Assembly (NCBI RefSeq): GCF_019320115.1 | Contig: NC_089598.1 | Location: forward strand, 81,178,059 to 81,242,058 | Direction of reading: 5' to 3' | DNA from: Miscanthus floridulus | Taxonomy: Eukaryota; Streptophyta; Magnoliopsida; Poales; Poaceae | Length of the DNA: 64,000 nt | In this document: positions 24,304 through 35,721 of the stretch, in pieces | Numbering within the stretch: position 1 is the first letter of the stretch | How the letters are laid out: the number at the start of each line of letters is the position of its first letter | Notes under the pieces: generated by a model | The model's database searches: none | The model's input: the letters and a program-made list of their open reading frames with translations, nothing else | What the model was told of the DNA's origin: nothing | Translations under genes and position numbers: made by a program

Positions 24304-25856
24304 TAAGAGCATCTCCAGCGGTGCTACCCAAATCAGACACCCTACTTGTCTACTTGGGTAGCCCCTATTTCAATGCTACCCATTTTTCTTCCAAGTCCAG
24401 CAGTACTACCTAACCAGGCCACCTAAACTCATCATAGTAGTCATCCTCTCTCATGTTCTTCTCACCATGGATGGAACAGAGAGATGGAGCACCGCTGCGC
24501 CGGGGCAGCACAGCTATGACGGGGGCAGGCCCGCCCCGCCGAGGACCTCCACCCACAGGAGCCACCAAGAGCTTGCCCACGGGAGCCGCTAGGGCAGCAC
24601 TGCTGCACCGAGGAGGGCCGGGGAGGCGCCGCCGGTTGGAGAAGGCGGGTTGTCGGGCAAGGCCACTCCACCAGGAGGGGAAGCTGCCAGGGCTAGCCGT
24701 GCGGAGAAGGGATGTCCCAGGAGCACTGTGGTAGTCACGGGGGAAGAAGTCGTGGAGAAAGAAAATTTTGGGTAGTCCACAGTAGGGGGCCAACAGGAAT
24801 AGGTAGTGGGAGGGGAAAATTAAAGACTACCAACAGGAATGGGAATAATGATTCGAATCTACCAAATTAAAGACTAGATGCTTTTGATTTATGAGAATTC
24901 TTTTTCTAGCGCGTTTGGCGACAATTAACGTGATGCCTCCGTTTGGGCCTCTAATTAGTAATAGCAAGACGGTAAATTATTTAAGTTTGCTTTGGTTAGA
25001 AATTATCTCATAGGATATCTAGTGATACATCATACCGATTTCGTTCTAATTAAAAAATGGTCAATTAGTTATATTTGCTTTAAGATATGTGTAATTTTGT
25101 TTCAAAAATTAGTGGGGGGACACGTGCACCCCTCCTTGTCTACCAAATTAGTTATCATCTCACTTTTTTATTGTAGGAAGCCTCATAGCGGGCACATTCC
25201 AAAAGGCGTGATAATCTTCCTCATTAGCTCCGTGGGTCATGTTTGCACTCATCCTCCTAGTGAGTGTCTTGAACTACTATCAACAATGGAAGAAGTCCCG
25301 ACGTCCCCTCCTCTTCGGCAGTCCTTCGAGAGGCTGGTGTCTTCTCCAGCTCCAACGTGCTGCGACAAACGCCTCCCCGAACTACTAAACGGCTACAAAC
25401 ACCTCCCCAAACTACTACACGGTCGAAGGCGAGGTGGAGATCGTGTCAGAGTCAGAGGATTAGAGGCCCGTGGCAGCACACTCTAGGTCCAGGCTGGAGG
25501 ATGCCCAACGTTCTGCCTCATCCGCCGCTGCATCCTTGGCGACCTTCCACTCCGCCACCATGCAGGTGTAGTATGAGTATAAGTTAATTGTGTTAGTTTA
25601 TTATAGTTGATTATATGTATATATTAGCACCATAATCGCATGATAATTATGCAGTTCTAATCCATCGCCGCCTTGTCCCTTGGTGCACGCTGCTGGCGAG
25701 ACCTCTCCCACCGGCCATGGCAACATGAAGGATGGTGCGATCTTCTTCTTACAGCTACACGAAAGAAGACATATTTTCTTTGAAAACCCAGAATTTGAGT
25801 GGGGCACGTGCCCCCGCTCCTTATTTACTTGGTTCGCCAAGACATGCTAGTGCTGC
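24304..25856. other. Unassigned intergenic DNA
   Basis: The left edge GAGCATCTCCAGCGG is a common terminal motif of grass MITEs, but no inverted partner was found. GC-rich frames at 24410-24793 (both strands) and 24992-25486 show no domain. Nothing here is supported as a gene. Confidence 0.35.
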
Positions 25857-27600
25857 TAAAACTCACGATTTGTCTTCTTATGTTACTAATAACTATAGCT
25901 GAAGCAATGAAAATTCAGCAACATATGCAAGTGCTAATTAATACTCATGATTCGGCTTCATATGTTACCAATAACCATGGCCGAATCAATGAAAATTCAA
26001 CACCATATGCAAAGATCAATTATCACAATTCGGCTTCATATTTAACTCATGACCATAGCTGAATTGGTGGAATTTTAGCAAGCATGCATGTGCCATCAAC
26101 CAACAGTGTAGCATACGATTTATTCTCTAAACCTGGGAGTATTAAGTGGTGGTTTTATTTTGCTGGAACATACAATGTTTTTCATGCTCGGACTAGGAAA
26201 TTTGATAAATACTATTTTGAAAAGTTGAAAGGTCAAGAGTATCCAGATCCTGATGAGATTGGAGCCAGAATTATGCAAGAAGAAAGGCATTGTTAGCTAA
26301 CACCATTGGCAAAGAAAGAGTTGATTCGGATAGAAGCGAGTATTCGCTGACAAAACTGAACAAAACAATATTCATTCCGAATCAATCTCATCTCAAGAAA
26401 CAAGTCTAGTTGTAGCAAAGCATGGGAATGCAAGAAATTAGCTAGACTTAACTTTTCAGGAACCAAAGAGGTTGTGTATTTATCTAGTGACTATCGTGTT
26501 GTTCATAATTCGCGAATTATAGCCGAACTATGTTTGTTGACAAAGAACACTGAGTCACTAAGGATGAACCCTAGAGACAAGGAGATAGTGTCAGAGTGCC
26601 AGCAGTTGGTGGCTTATGATGGTGTTAGAAGGGGCAACAACACTCAAATCAGGGACCTGCACTTCTCCGACACGATCAACAAGGTACAGAGTACAAGTAG
26701 TTTACCAAATTCCCAATTTGGTCATATTATTTCAATTGCTACATCTATTAGCGATGCTCTTTCTAGTAGTGTTAAGACACTAATTGAAGAAGGTATTTTA
26801 ATTGTCGATGATGGAATAAATTTATATTGTATCTGCCAGCATATTATGCCCTATTAAGAGACCGATAACAATATTTTGTCAACGTTACAGCTTTCCCCAA
26901 TGTTCATCTTGGATTCTATATCTATGTGGGTTGCTTTACTTGCTTTAAATTCAGTTCTATACTTGGTCCCAAATGAGATACAAATTCTATAATTATTTTG
27001 GGTTTGATTCAGGGCCAAGATTGAGAAATTTTGCAGATGCCAATGTTGGTTTTATGATTAATTATAGAACATCTGGCAAGAAAGACAAGTGCAAAGGTGT
27101 GGTTGAATGGATTGTTGTCAAATTTAACCCATTTGTTTGCCTAGCTTTAAAGCTGATTCCACAAAAGAGTCGGTTAAAGAAATCAAGTACACTATTGACT
27201 TTACTTTTTGTGATCATGTCTTTGATATTTTGTTGAAGAATAATTTCATTAGAATCGTTGATCACAAAGCTTTGATATCACCTCCAAACTTAGAAGAGCT
27301 TACATATTGCAAGTGGCATAATTCATTTGATCATAATATTTCTAATTACAATATGTTTCGTCAAGTGATCCAATCAGTCATTAATAAAGGGTGATTGAGA
27401 TTTCCTGATGCTCAACAAATTGACCAATTGAATTCAATTGGTCTTGATGGCAAACAAACTTTGAATTGGCTAACACCAACCGATTCATCTGAAGCTACAA
27501 GTTCAAATGCCACAAAGAGATTGGAGTCCTCAAGTGGAAACGAGGCCGTTCTCCATGAATTGCAAATTGGAGATATTATAGAGAGGACAGCGAGGTGATT
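25857..27600 (+). pseudogene. Second Tat-type Gypsy gag remnant
   Basis: The plus strand carries the downstream half of a Tat/RIRE2-type gag in several broken frames. Around 27150-27390 the order IKYTIDFTFCDHVFDIL, PPNLEELTYCKWHN, then NMFRQVIQSVINKG is the conserved region that normally includes CKWHNSFSH. Around 27395-27598 the reading continues into FPDAQQIDQLN. Upstream (25861-26075) is an S/N/T-rich repeated segment. A block near 26130-26290 (YYFEKLKGQEYPDPDEIGAR) is not recognised. At least three stops or frameshifts separate the blocks. No LTR was found beside it. Confidence 0.65.
25861..26075 (+). repeat. Coding tandem repeat, about 80-bp unit, 2.6 copies
   Basis: Units start near 25861, 25943 and 26023. 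The shared words are ATTCGGCTTCATATGTTA and AATGAAAATTCA, with periods of 82 and 78 bp. In the gag frame they encode repeated S/N/T-rich peptide such as DSASYVTNNH. Confidence 0.75.
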
Positions 27601-28419
27601 ACAATTCCAGAAGATCCAGGGAGTAGGCGAAGTCTCTCCAGCCAAAGGAAAAATAGAAACGCTGAGTCTCTCTCGGCATTTCTCTCTGAACCTATCCTGT
27701 TCGTGCTAATTCTTCCCTAAACTCTACTCCACTTCCAGATTCCATCAGGATCTTGACCTGAGTCCTGACAAGATGGCATATGATAAAGGAGATTAGGAGA
27801 ATGTTTCATGAAAACCAGTGAAATGGAGACCACCAGACAAGCTGACAAAAACTTTATATACTGCAGCTCAAAGCAGACCATACTGACAGAACCATCAGAA
27901 GCAAAAGTCATGAACGAGTCGCGATGAACACAAGCACGCTTTGCATCGATATGTCTCCAGATTGCCATTATTTTTAGCTCCCTTACAAGAAACTCAATCA
28001 AAACGAAGAATAAATAACAATAGCAGCCATTGACCAGATTATAGCCACAGCATCGGGAAAAAAAAACTAGTGCACTCAAAACCGAAACACCTCACAGTCT
28101 CACACTACATGCAATTATATTGTCGTCCTGCTAGAGATGAGGTAATCACGATTTTGCCTCATCACTTCCACTCGTGATCTTCTCGCTTCTATCGTCTCAT
28201 TCTCAACTAGATCTCTTCTCTCTCATCAAACGAATCACATGACTTGAACAGTGACACGGGTTGCACTGGCAACAAGAACAAGAAGCCAAATAAAAAACAC
28301 TACAGGTCGTACGGTACACGACGATGGTAACAACACTAACAGTCAAAGGCACTAGCTAGGTAGCTAGCTGAAAAAAGCCTACGCTGCTGGGGCCTTTGTA
28401 GAGGTAGATCGATCGTGGA
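27601..28419. other. Intergenic DNA and probable 3' UTR of the GATA gene
   Basis: No coding evidence is present. The last few hundred bases before 28420 (minus strand) would hold the 3' untranslated region of the GATA factor. A poly(A) signal cannot be chosen by eye among several AATAAA-like words. Confidence 0.4.
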
Positions 28420-29829
28420 TCAGCTCCGGACAAGCCCGCAGGACAGGGTCATGAGAAGCATGGCGGCGTCCGTGATCTCGTCCTGCTGCACCGGCAACGC
28501 CGGCGACGCCCGGAATAAGCTGCAGGAGGCGGCAGCTGCAGATGCGGGAGCCGCCGGACTCCTGCTCCAGCTGATGAGCCCACCAATGTCGTCGACAAGC
28601 AGGTCCCTGCTCGGACAGGCATCGTCGTTACCAACCTCGGCGGCGGTGGCCTGCACGACGACAGCCGCCCTGTCAGTGGCTGCGACGGCCGCATCGTGAT
28701 CCTGCTGGACCTGGACCACCTTGCACCGTTTCTTGAACGGCAGCGACCGGTCCACGTCCACTCTCTTCTCCTTCTTTAGCTTGGGGTGTGCTGCTGCGGC
28801 CACGGCGGCGGCGTTGCTGGGTGAGGCCTTGCCGCCGTCGGTGGGCACTGCTGGCCCCGAGCCGGAGGCGGCGGCCATCATCGCCCGCCGCGCCTTCCGT
28901 TGCCTGATACCGCACGCGTTGCAGAGCGACTGCGCCATGCGAAACAAGATACGTTACAGTCATGGGCTTGCAATATAATAAAATTATATATATGAAGCAT
29001 GCATCTCTTCTCTCTAATTAATCGTACATATATATACATACATGGTGCAAGGACCACGACACCACGTAGAGTTGGAGTGGAAGAGGCAACAAACAGAGAA
29101 AGATACCTTGGGGCCGCAAGGACCACTCCTCCACAAGGGCGTCTCGGTGGTGTTGCAGTCGGAGCACACCCTAATAACACCCAAATTTGGTTGGCCGCTC
29201 GTGTTCATGTCGGCGTCGTACCCTGCCTGATGCGCCCTTCTCCTCGGCTTCTTCCCCGCAGCACCACTGGGATCGGCGGCAGTGGCCTTCCTCGTGATCC
29301 TCATCTTGGCCGCCGCCGGCGTCCAGCTGCAAGCATCCATCGACCCGCCGACAACCTGCAGCTTCCCTATATCGTATGGATCGTATGAGGCAGGCTCGAT
29401 CATGTCGTCACGGATGCTCTCCACAGTCGGGAACGGCGTCGCGAAGACACTACTCGCAATCGCAGCTGATGATCCACCAATCATCTGATATATATAATAG
29501 AAATTATAAAAGGGCAGCATGAGTGACGAAATTAAATCTGTGAATTTTTACACATGCATGGGATATGATTGGGAAATTGAACACTTGCTATATAGTTAAG
29601 TAACACGTACATGTTGGGGCTCGAGCATAGCTTGACGATGCTGCCTCAACAAGTGATGGTCTGCCGATCCATAGCTCAGACTGCTTTCGCTGGCGCTGCT
29701 GTTGCTGATCACAAAGGGGAAAACAATCGGGGAGTGGCCTTGGTGGTGGTGGTGGTGATGATCTTGGTGGTGATCTCCCTCCATGAGAGGGAGGGCAGTG
29801 GAGAGCTGGCTCATGTATATGGCAGACAT
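28420..29829 (-). CDS. CGA1: B-class GATA zinc-finger transcription factor with LLM domain (Cga1/GNC-like)
   Basis: There are three exons on the minus strand: 29611-29829, 29107-29484 and 28420-28929. All splice sites are GT-AG and in phase 0, giving 368 aa. Exon 1 starts MSAIYMSQL and has a His-rich run (residues 20-32). Exon 2 has a basic stretch KKPRRR (151-156), a likely nuclear signal. The GATA finger is C180-X2-C183-X18-C202-X2-C205, and exon 2 ends inside it at GPK. The C-terminal LLM motif is at 357-359 (AMLLMTLSCGL). Known family role: LLM-domain B-GATAs (GNC, CGA1/GNL, rice Cga1) are nuclear factors that promote chloroplast development and greening and respond to cytokinin and nitrogen. 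The layout, start peptide and tail resemble rice Cga1. Residue 187 is Glu, where most B-class fingers have Lys (TKTPLWR). The intact frame suggests a working gene. Confidence 0.93.
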
Positions 29830-29920
29830 GGGAGCTAGGGACTGATGAGAGGAATTTCCTTGCGCTCGGGAGATCTGGATAGATCTATGGACGACCTAGG
29901 ATCTCGTATATATAGCTATC

Positions 29921-29932
29921 TAGGTGATCATG
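29921..29932 (-). other. Short upstream ORF in the GATA gene leader
   Basis: ATG ATC ACC TAG lies about 92 bases upstream of the main ATG on the minus strand. If transcription starts near 30065, this three-codon frame is in the leader and could modulate translation. Its use is not shown. Confidence 0.35.
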
Positions 29933-30096
29933 AGTGAAGATCAGATGATATATATGGAGAGGAGGAGGAGGAGGAGAACAGCAGCCGCGGCGGCGGCTGG
30001 TGCTGTGTGTATGTCGGAATAATGGCAATTTGTTGGAGCGAGGGATCAAAAGATAAGCGAGCTAGCGATCATAAGCGAAAGGGGGAGGCATGTCCC

Positions 30097-30105
30097 TTTT
30101 ATAAA
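30097..30105 (-). promoter_or_regulatory. Candidate TATA box of the GATA gene
   Basis: TTTATAAAA on the minus strand lies about 270 bases before the start codon, within a small palindrome (CCCTTTTATAAAGGG). It would place the transcript start near 30065. Confidence 0.55.
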
Positions 30106-30171
30106 GGGACAAGGAGGGAGGTGCCTAGGCTGTGTAGATCATTCGTGTGTGATCCCTTTCACAGACACACG

Positions 30172-30174
<3 letters not shown>

Positions 30175-30210
<36 letters not shown>
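30175..30210. promoter_or_regulatory. (GA)18 tract upstream of the GATA gene
   Basis: An uninterrupted GA repeat, read as CT on the gene's strand, lies about 350 bases before the start codon and upstream of the TATA box. Plant BBR/BPC proteins bind GA repeats, so it may be a control element as well as a microsatellite. Confidence 0.7.
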
Positions 30211-30212
<2 letters not shown>

Positions 30213-31040
30213 TGGAGGGACCGAGGGTGCAAAGAGATAGATGAGCTAGATCGGAGGGGAACAGTAAAACACGTCAGCTGCAGTGCAACACACGTTATTC
30301 CTAGGCGGTCCGATCGGCCAGGAGATGTGTGATCGAGGAGGTCCGAAGGGAGGGACGTCGGCGCTTCGGCTTCGCTTGCATATATCACCCGTACGTTTGG
30401 CACTGGCAATTAATCAATCATCGCCTGCAACTGTGTACTGCCCTCGGCTTAGGGCACAAACAAGGGATTCTCTGTAACACAAATGGTTTGTACTCATCAG
30501 TCATCGGTCGATTCAGTCGCAGAGAACATTATTGTCTAGATTTAATTAGTGCTTGCTTACATGGTCATGATCGATCTCATGATATCATACCCAATACCAG
30601 CATATTGATTGGGAAATTCAATTAATTATATGCTTACACTTCAGATCCCAAGGCTTGGGTTTGGACCTAATTAATCATATCTGTTCCCATCTGAAGTCAG
30701 CCGTATCAAAACCCTGGAGTAGTCGTTTGGAAGGAGGATAATCCCCCCTCCAACTATTAATGCTTATTATATATGAGAAGGATTGACACATGAAAAATAG
30801 TTTGTTTTCCACACACTGATCTAGCACTACTTGTCCAATTGCCTTGGATGGTCACTTTTGTTACTTTGGTGCCTCTGCACTCCAGCAATCATCGAGCGGG
30901 GGAGGATTGGCATCAAACTAGTCGTTTCTCCAATGGAAAATTTTCTTTTTCAAGCGTCAAGATCCAATGTGTGTTTTGAACCTTGGTCTCAACTAGCTAT
31001 TAAAATCCCACTCGCACACTTGTGAACACTGGATGATCTA
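30211..31040. other. Upstream intergenic DNA of the GATA gene
   Basis: No gene is seen. It probably includes distal promoter sequence for the minus-strand GATA gene. Individual sites are not called. Confidence 0.4.
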
Positions 31041-31332
31041 GGGCCCATTTGGTAGAGCTCCATCTAATTCTAATTCTCTACGAGAGAAGTTATTCTGTGG
31101 CTGAAAGTGATTTTGTTTGATTTTTTAGCATAAACTCTCAAAATCACGATGGAGAACCACTCCACAGAATCAAGAAAAGCTACTTTTTTAGCTCCCAGCC
31201 TCTTAGTTCATTTCAGAGAATCACTTCACAGAATATGCAAAGAATCACTTCTCTTTGGGGGAAAAACTGTTTAGGAGATCTCGTACCGGATTCAGCATAG
31301 AATTAACTCTGAAAGCTCTGCCAAATGGGGCC
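31041..31332. mobile_element. MITE, 292 bp, PIF/Harbinger (Tourist)-like
   Basis: GGGCCCATTTGGTAGAGCTC at the left is matched by the inverse of GAGCTCTGCCAAATGGGGCC-type sequence at the right (GCTCTGCCAAATGGGGCC, 31315-31332). The interior is non-coding. The flanks CTA and TAA are compatible with a decayed TNA target site. Confidence 0.7.
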
Positions 31333-32289
31333 TAAAGTGTCTGGACTACCCACCCTGTGCTGGAACCATTTCGATGTAAACACTTAATCTCTCCACTGAA
31401 TCGCTGCTTCAGTTGTTCAAGTGTCTAACATGCATGTTCAGTCTTTACAGCGTCGGGCATGCATGCACACCACGCCAAACTTAACTGTTGCACGCCCAAA
31501 AAAAAAATGTAGCGGATGCACAACATGCAGGTCTTGAACTTGTGCACATCTCTAGATCAAACTCCGGCGAAGCCTCCAGGGTTCACATTGCTCCATTCAG
31601 CATTCTAATCTTTCATGTGTTTCTCCATTTCTCTAGCATGAACAATAATCTCCAAATACTTCAATAATATCCAGCGCGTACAAGAGTACAAAGGCCAATG
31701 CTCCACCATGTAGTACTTTTTCCTCCTCGTGGAAAATCCGGTGTGTATGATGTTCCCAGGACTTCAATTCAATTTAACCCTTATTCCTGCTAGCTTGTCT
31801 TGTATTGCATCCCATGAGACCTACTGAGATATATACTTGACAAATTAAAACATTAACCTCAATGATTATATTGTTGTCCAATCACCAAAATTAAATCACA
31901 ATATGCCTAAAATGAGGTCGTACTTAATTTGCTATACACACAACCTCCAATGGCCATGGCCACATTATATTTCACTGTACACGAACTCCATTGGGCATGC
32001 ATGGCCACATAACATTCAGAACCCTAGCTACGCCTCACTACAACTACAACGCTAGATGCCAGCACCGTACCTCTTCTTTAAAACATGCTATTTGTAGTGG
32101 AAAATGATGTGACACTAAGGAAAGATGGGTAGCATGTTCAAATTAAAAATAAAAATAAAGCTCTTTCATATATGCCTTTGGACGCTCACAGGACCTGTGC
32201 AAACTCATAGATTTGCATGAAGCCAGCGTATGTCTCCTCCTCTAGCTTCACGGGCCCTGTTTCTGTTTAGGTGTAAAGAAAAAGAACAT
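31333..32289. other. Unassigned intergenic DNA
   Basis: No reading frame, RNA gene or transposon end could be supported. Confidence 0.4.
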
Positions 32290-33202
32290 CACAACTACAA
32301 AAACAATTTATATCAACGGCAAGCTTCTTTGGTAGAGGTGGCTCAATTTTTAGAAGCCTCTACCGTGGCCCTCCAAACTGAGCTGCATCTAGAAATGTAT
32401 TTTAGAGATGCCTCTACAAATACCTCTATTTTTAGAGGTTGACTTCCAGAGGCGGCTGAAAATGAATCCTTCTCTAAAAGTAGGAGCTATACAGTAAATT
32501 TGAATTTTTCGAACAATCTCGGATTAAGAAATTGCCAAAATAAAAGTTTTAGATCTTGAAAAGTTATACAACTTTGTAGAGTTGACAGCTTTTTTATTTG
32601 AAATTATCTATGCAAAGATAATTACATTTGAATTTCTCACATTTGAAATTCAAAATTTTCAAACGACTTCGGATGGAGAAACGACTAAAACCAAAGTTGT
32701 AGATCTCAAAAAGTTCTAAAATTTTATAGTTGACAACTTTTTTATTTAAATTTGTTTAAGGATTTAAATAATCATTTCAAAACCAGATGAAGATAAAATG
32801 AGAGGACAAATATCCCAAATGGCCACAAGTGTCTTATGGGTAGAGTTGTCAAAGGAGGAACATGCGAGGGCTGAGGCCATGAGTTTGAGCCCTCATGGCC
32901 ACGCAACGCGCATTTTTCGCGTGACTTGTGACCGAGTGCGTGTGGCTACTTGGTGGGTCTCCTTGGACTAAAAAATGTTATTTTTTTGAACCATACTTGT
33001 GATTTTAAAAAACAATTTGTAGAAGCCGCCTATAATTGATTTGTAGATGCAGCTCCAGTTCTCAGCCGCGTCTAGAAATCTGATTTTTTCGAGACGGTAT
33101 GGTAGCTGCCTCTACAAATTATTGATTTTGTAGAGACGGAAGAGCAGAGACGGCTGGGCCAAGCACTAGCCTCTCTATCTTAAAATCATATATGTAGTAG
33201 TG
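32290..33202. mobile_element. Non-autonomous CACTA element, 913 bp, TSD CAT
   Basis: The left end is CACAACTACAAAAACAATTT and the right end is the inverse CACTACTACATATATGATTTT. CAT flanks both sides (32287-32289 and 33203-33205). Subterminal copies of 'tagaggc' and 'cctctac' words form inverted pairs, as in CACTA/EnSpm elements. The middle is AT-rich with the repeated phrase 'agttgtagatctcaaaaag'. A tRNA-like module lies at about 32835-32905. No transposase is present. Confidence 0.9.
32835..32905 (+). other. tRNA-like cassette inside the second CACTA element
   Basis: GGGTAGAGTTGTCAAAGGAG is followed by GAGTTTGAGCCCTCATGGCC. The second word is one base from the polymerase III B-box consensus. 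Its position in the element corresponds to the cassette in the CACTA element at 21945-22563. Confidence 0.4.
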
Positions 33203-35716
33203 CATTAAATGACCTCGGCAGGTAAAAAGACACTTGTTGCCTCCATTACCCACCGCGAGCATAGTTGGTACTTGTTCTTTGCGGCCAAAGCACCAAACAA
33301 AATCTTTACATAGATTTGTGTAACTTTCCCAAATGTGTTCATTTTAATGTTCACAAAAAAAATTCCAGATCTCTAAAATCATGACCTTCAAGGGACCAGA
33401 ACTAGATACAAAAACCACCCCTTGTATCAACAAAAGAAAAACACCAGTAACGATAATGCAAACATTTCTCTATAATCGACAGGTATTTTCTGAATATATA
33501 TGCAGAAAACAATTTGCTTGTTTGACTATCCAAAGTGGGATGTACTTTGATGGTCAACAACATCCTTAATAATTGTCCGAGCAATGGTTGTCTCATTTTT
33601 TTATTGCGGAGAAAAATGCTGAAGTTTCTTATAATCTATCGTGCACTTAAGGTTTCTCTCACGTCTACTAGTACTTTTTTTACTGCTAACACTTCGAGCC
33701 TTCACCACATAGATGCGGAGTGAGTAGCCCGCCTCCTTCCTCACCATGACAACATTCTTCTCTACATCCTTATGCCCACTTTTACCCTTTATTACATGAC
33801 TCCGATCGGCGCCTTTTGTGTGCCAACCCACCGACTCGTGATGCATCCACCTTTTGTGGCTCCAAACTTTTTCTCGACATACTTTTTATAATTTGTCATG
33901 CTTATCTAAGGTTAGTTGCAGCAAATTAAGATTGGAGAGATGGCAACGGATATCCAAAACCCATCATGTTTTTATCCTATTAGGGCAAGGACGTGGGTTA
34001 ATTTCTCTACCTGTGGGATCGTTAATGGGCAAAAAGCCAGACCCAGCAGGTTTGTAGGCATAGTCTGGAGGTGTAGTACCCAAACTCGTACATGGTACAC
34101 CCATAGGTTTTTAAACTCAATCCATCATAGAAGTGTAGCTTATATCAGCCCACGGTACTCCAAATTTCTCAACTATATCGATCCATTTAGAGGCATAAGC
34201 CAACTTTTCCATCCTAAACCTTAACCTAGCTCACTCCTTCCCCATCACCCACCCAGCCATACTACAACAGCGGTGGCGCGCATCTAGATCGCACATTCAT
34301 GCTCAAGCTTGCGCATCACGCCGCATCTAAGAGGCTAAGATCCCGACCGGCTGATATATGTATGTCATTAATATATATGGACTATGGTGGCTGGTTTTTG
34401 TATGGTTGGTGAAATGTGATTTCTCATTCAATTATATTCCATTGCACTATGCATACATGAGTATACCAATTGTGAATATGTAGTTTTAATACTATATGCC
34501 TATTGGCGGTGATGTGGTGTGCTTGCTGTTGTGAGCACGAGTGACCCACCCATTGGTACCTATGATTCAAGTGGATATGGGTCTGGACACAAAATTAAAC
34601 CCACCACGGGTCATGGGTTTCTAGAGTGAGCACATTTTATATTCATGGACATGCATTTAGGTTACCAAACTCCAGCGCGTCTGTGCCTGTTGCCATCTGA
34701 CTCTGTGGTGACAACCAAACAACCTCTATCCCCCAGCCCCCACCACCCATTACATAGTTATTAGTATATGCTTCAGTATAAGCCGGCCTGTTGTACTTCC
34801 AATTTCTCACTTAAAGTATTATGTTTGACTCCCACAAATATCTAGCTACATGGATTGCTGAAATCTCTACATTTAAATCAGATCTTGTGTACGTGTACGT
34901 CCAAACGATCACGATGGCCTGCAAGTGCATGCATGCACCAGCGCTAATACAGGAAAAGTAAAAAACAGTACTTTCCCACAAGGATTACCAAAAAAGGCAA
35001 GGCACGGCATGCAAAGGCGCAAAGCTCACCCATACCGGCCATACTCTTCTCCTTGTTACCACAGCGCGCCTGCTTTCTCCTGGTCCATTCCATCTATCCT
35101 CTGCTACGAACGACCAGCAGGTACAGTGAAACGAATCCGGCATGACGGAGCCCATACGCCCCCAACAGCGTGCGTCCAAAATCCGCTGGGCGACTTGTTC
35201 CTCGCGCCTCTCCCCTCGTGATCTGCCCCTTAATGGGGACAGATGCACGTCCAAACAAGAGACTGATTGGCCCGAATCTATGCACAAGGGCGCGCGGGCC
35301 GCGCCCACTGCACAACTCAAACCTTGCCGCGTCCTGTCCTGTCCTTTTTACAGCCGGATATACTCATTCCTACTCAGGGATGAGTCCTAATCGGATCATG
35401 GTGGTTGCATCAAAATAAGATGGGAATTATTCATAACGAGGAGGAAAAGCAATTGGCAACATTGTGCGTTTGACACACTTACAAGGGAGATCTTTCAACG
35501 ACGTATGTTTCCTCCGCGCATGGAGATTGGAGCTGGATCTCTGAACTTCTTGTTGGCAGGTAGAGACGCGGAGCTGCAGAATCTGACCAGAAATCTGCAG
35601 GTTTATCATCAAACATGCTTTAGTGGTTCAGTAGTCAGCACCAGTTCCATATCTATACAAACGTATTCATAATCAGTGATTAAACAGCCCAATTAACATG
35701 AGTTTGGTAAAGCAAG
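33203..35716. other. Unassigned intergenic DNA
   Basis: About 2.5 kb contains only short frames without a domain. The GC-rich stretch at 34980-35340 has overlapping frames on both strands, which argues against coding. Confidence 0.4.
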
Positions 35717-35721
35717 GATAA

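Noticed and set aside
24410..24793. Minus-strand frame of 127 codons and plus-strand frame of 93 codons
   Set aside because: Low-complexity Pro/Arg/Gly/Ala composition, both strands open, no domain: typical of GC-rich non-coding grass DNA.
28415..29488. Plus-strand frames of 60-130 codons opposite the GATA gene
   Set aside because: They are antisense shadows of exons that carry a clear zinc finger and LLM motif on the minus strand.
34985..35320. Minus-strand frame of 111 codons
   Set aside because: Overlapped by open frames on the other strand, no domain, no splice or promoter context.
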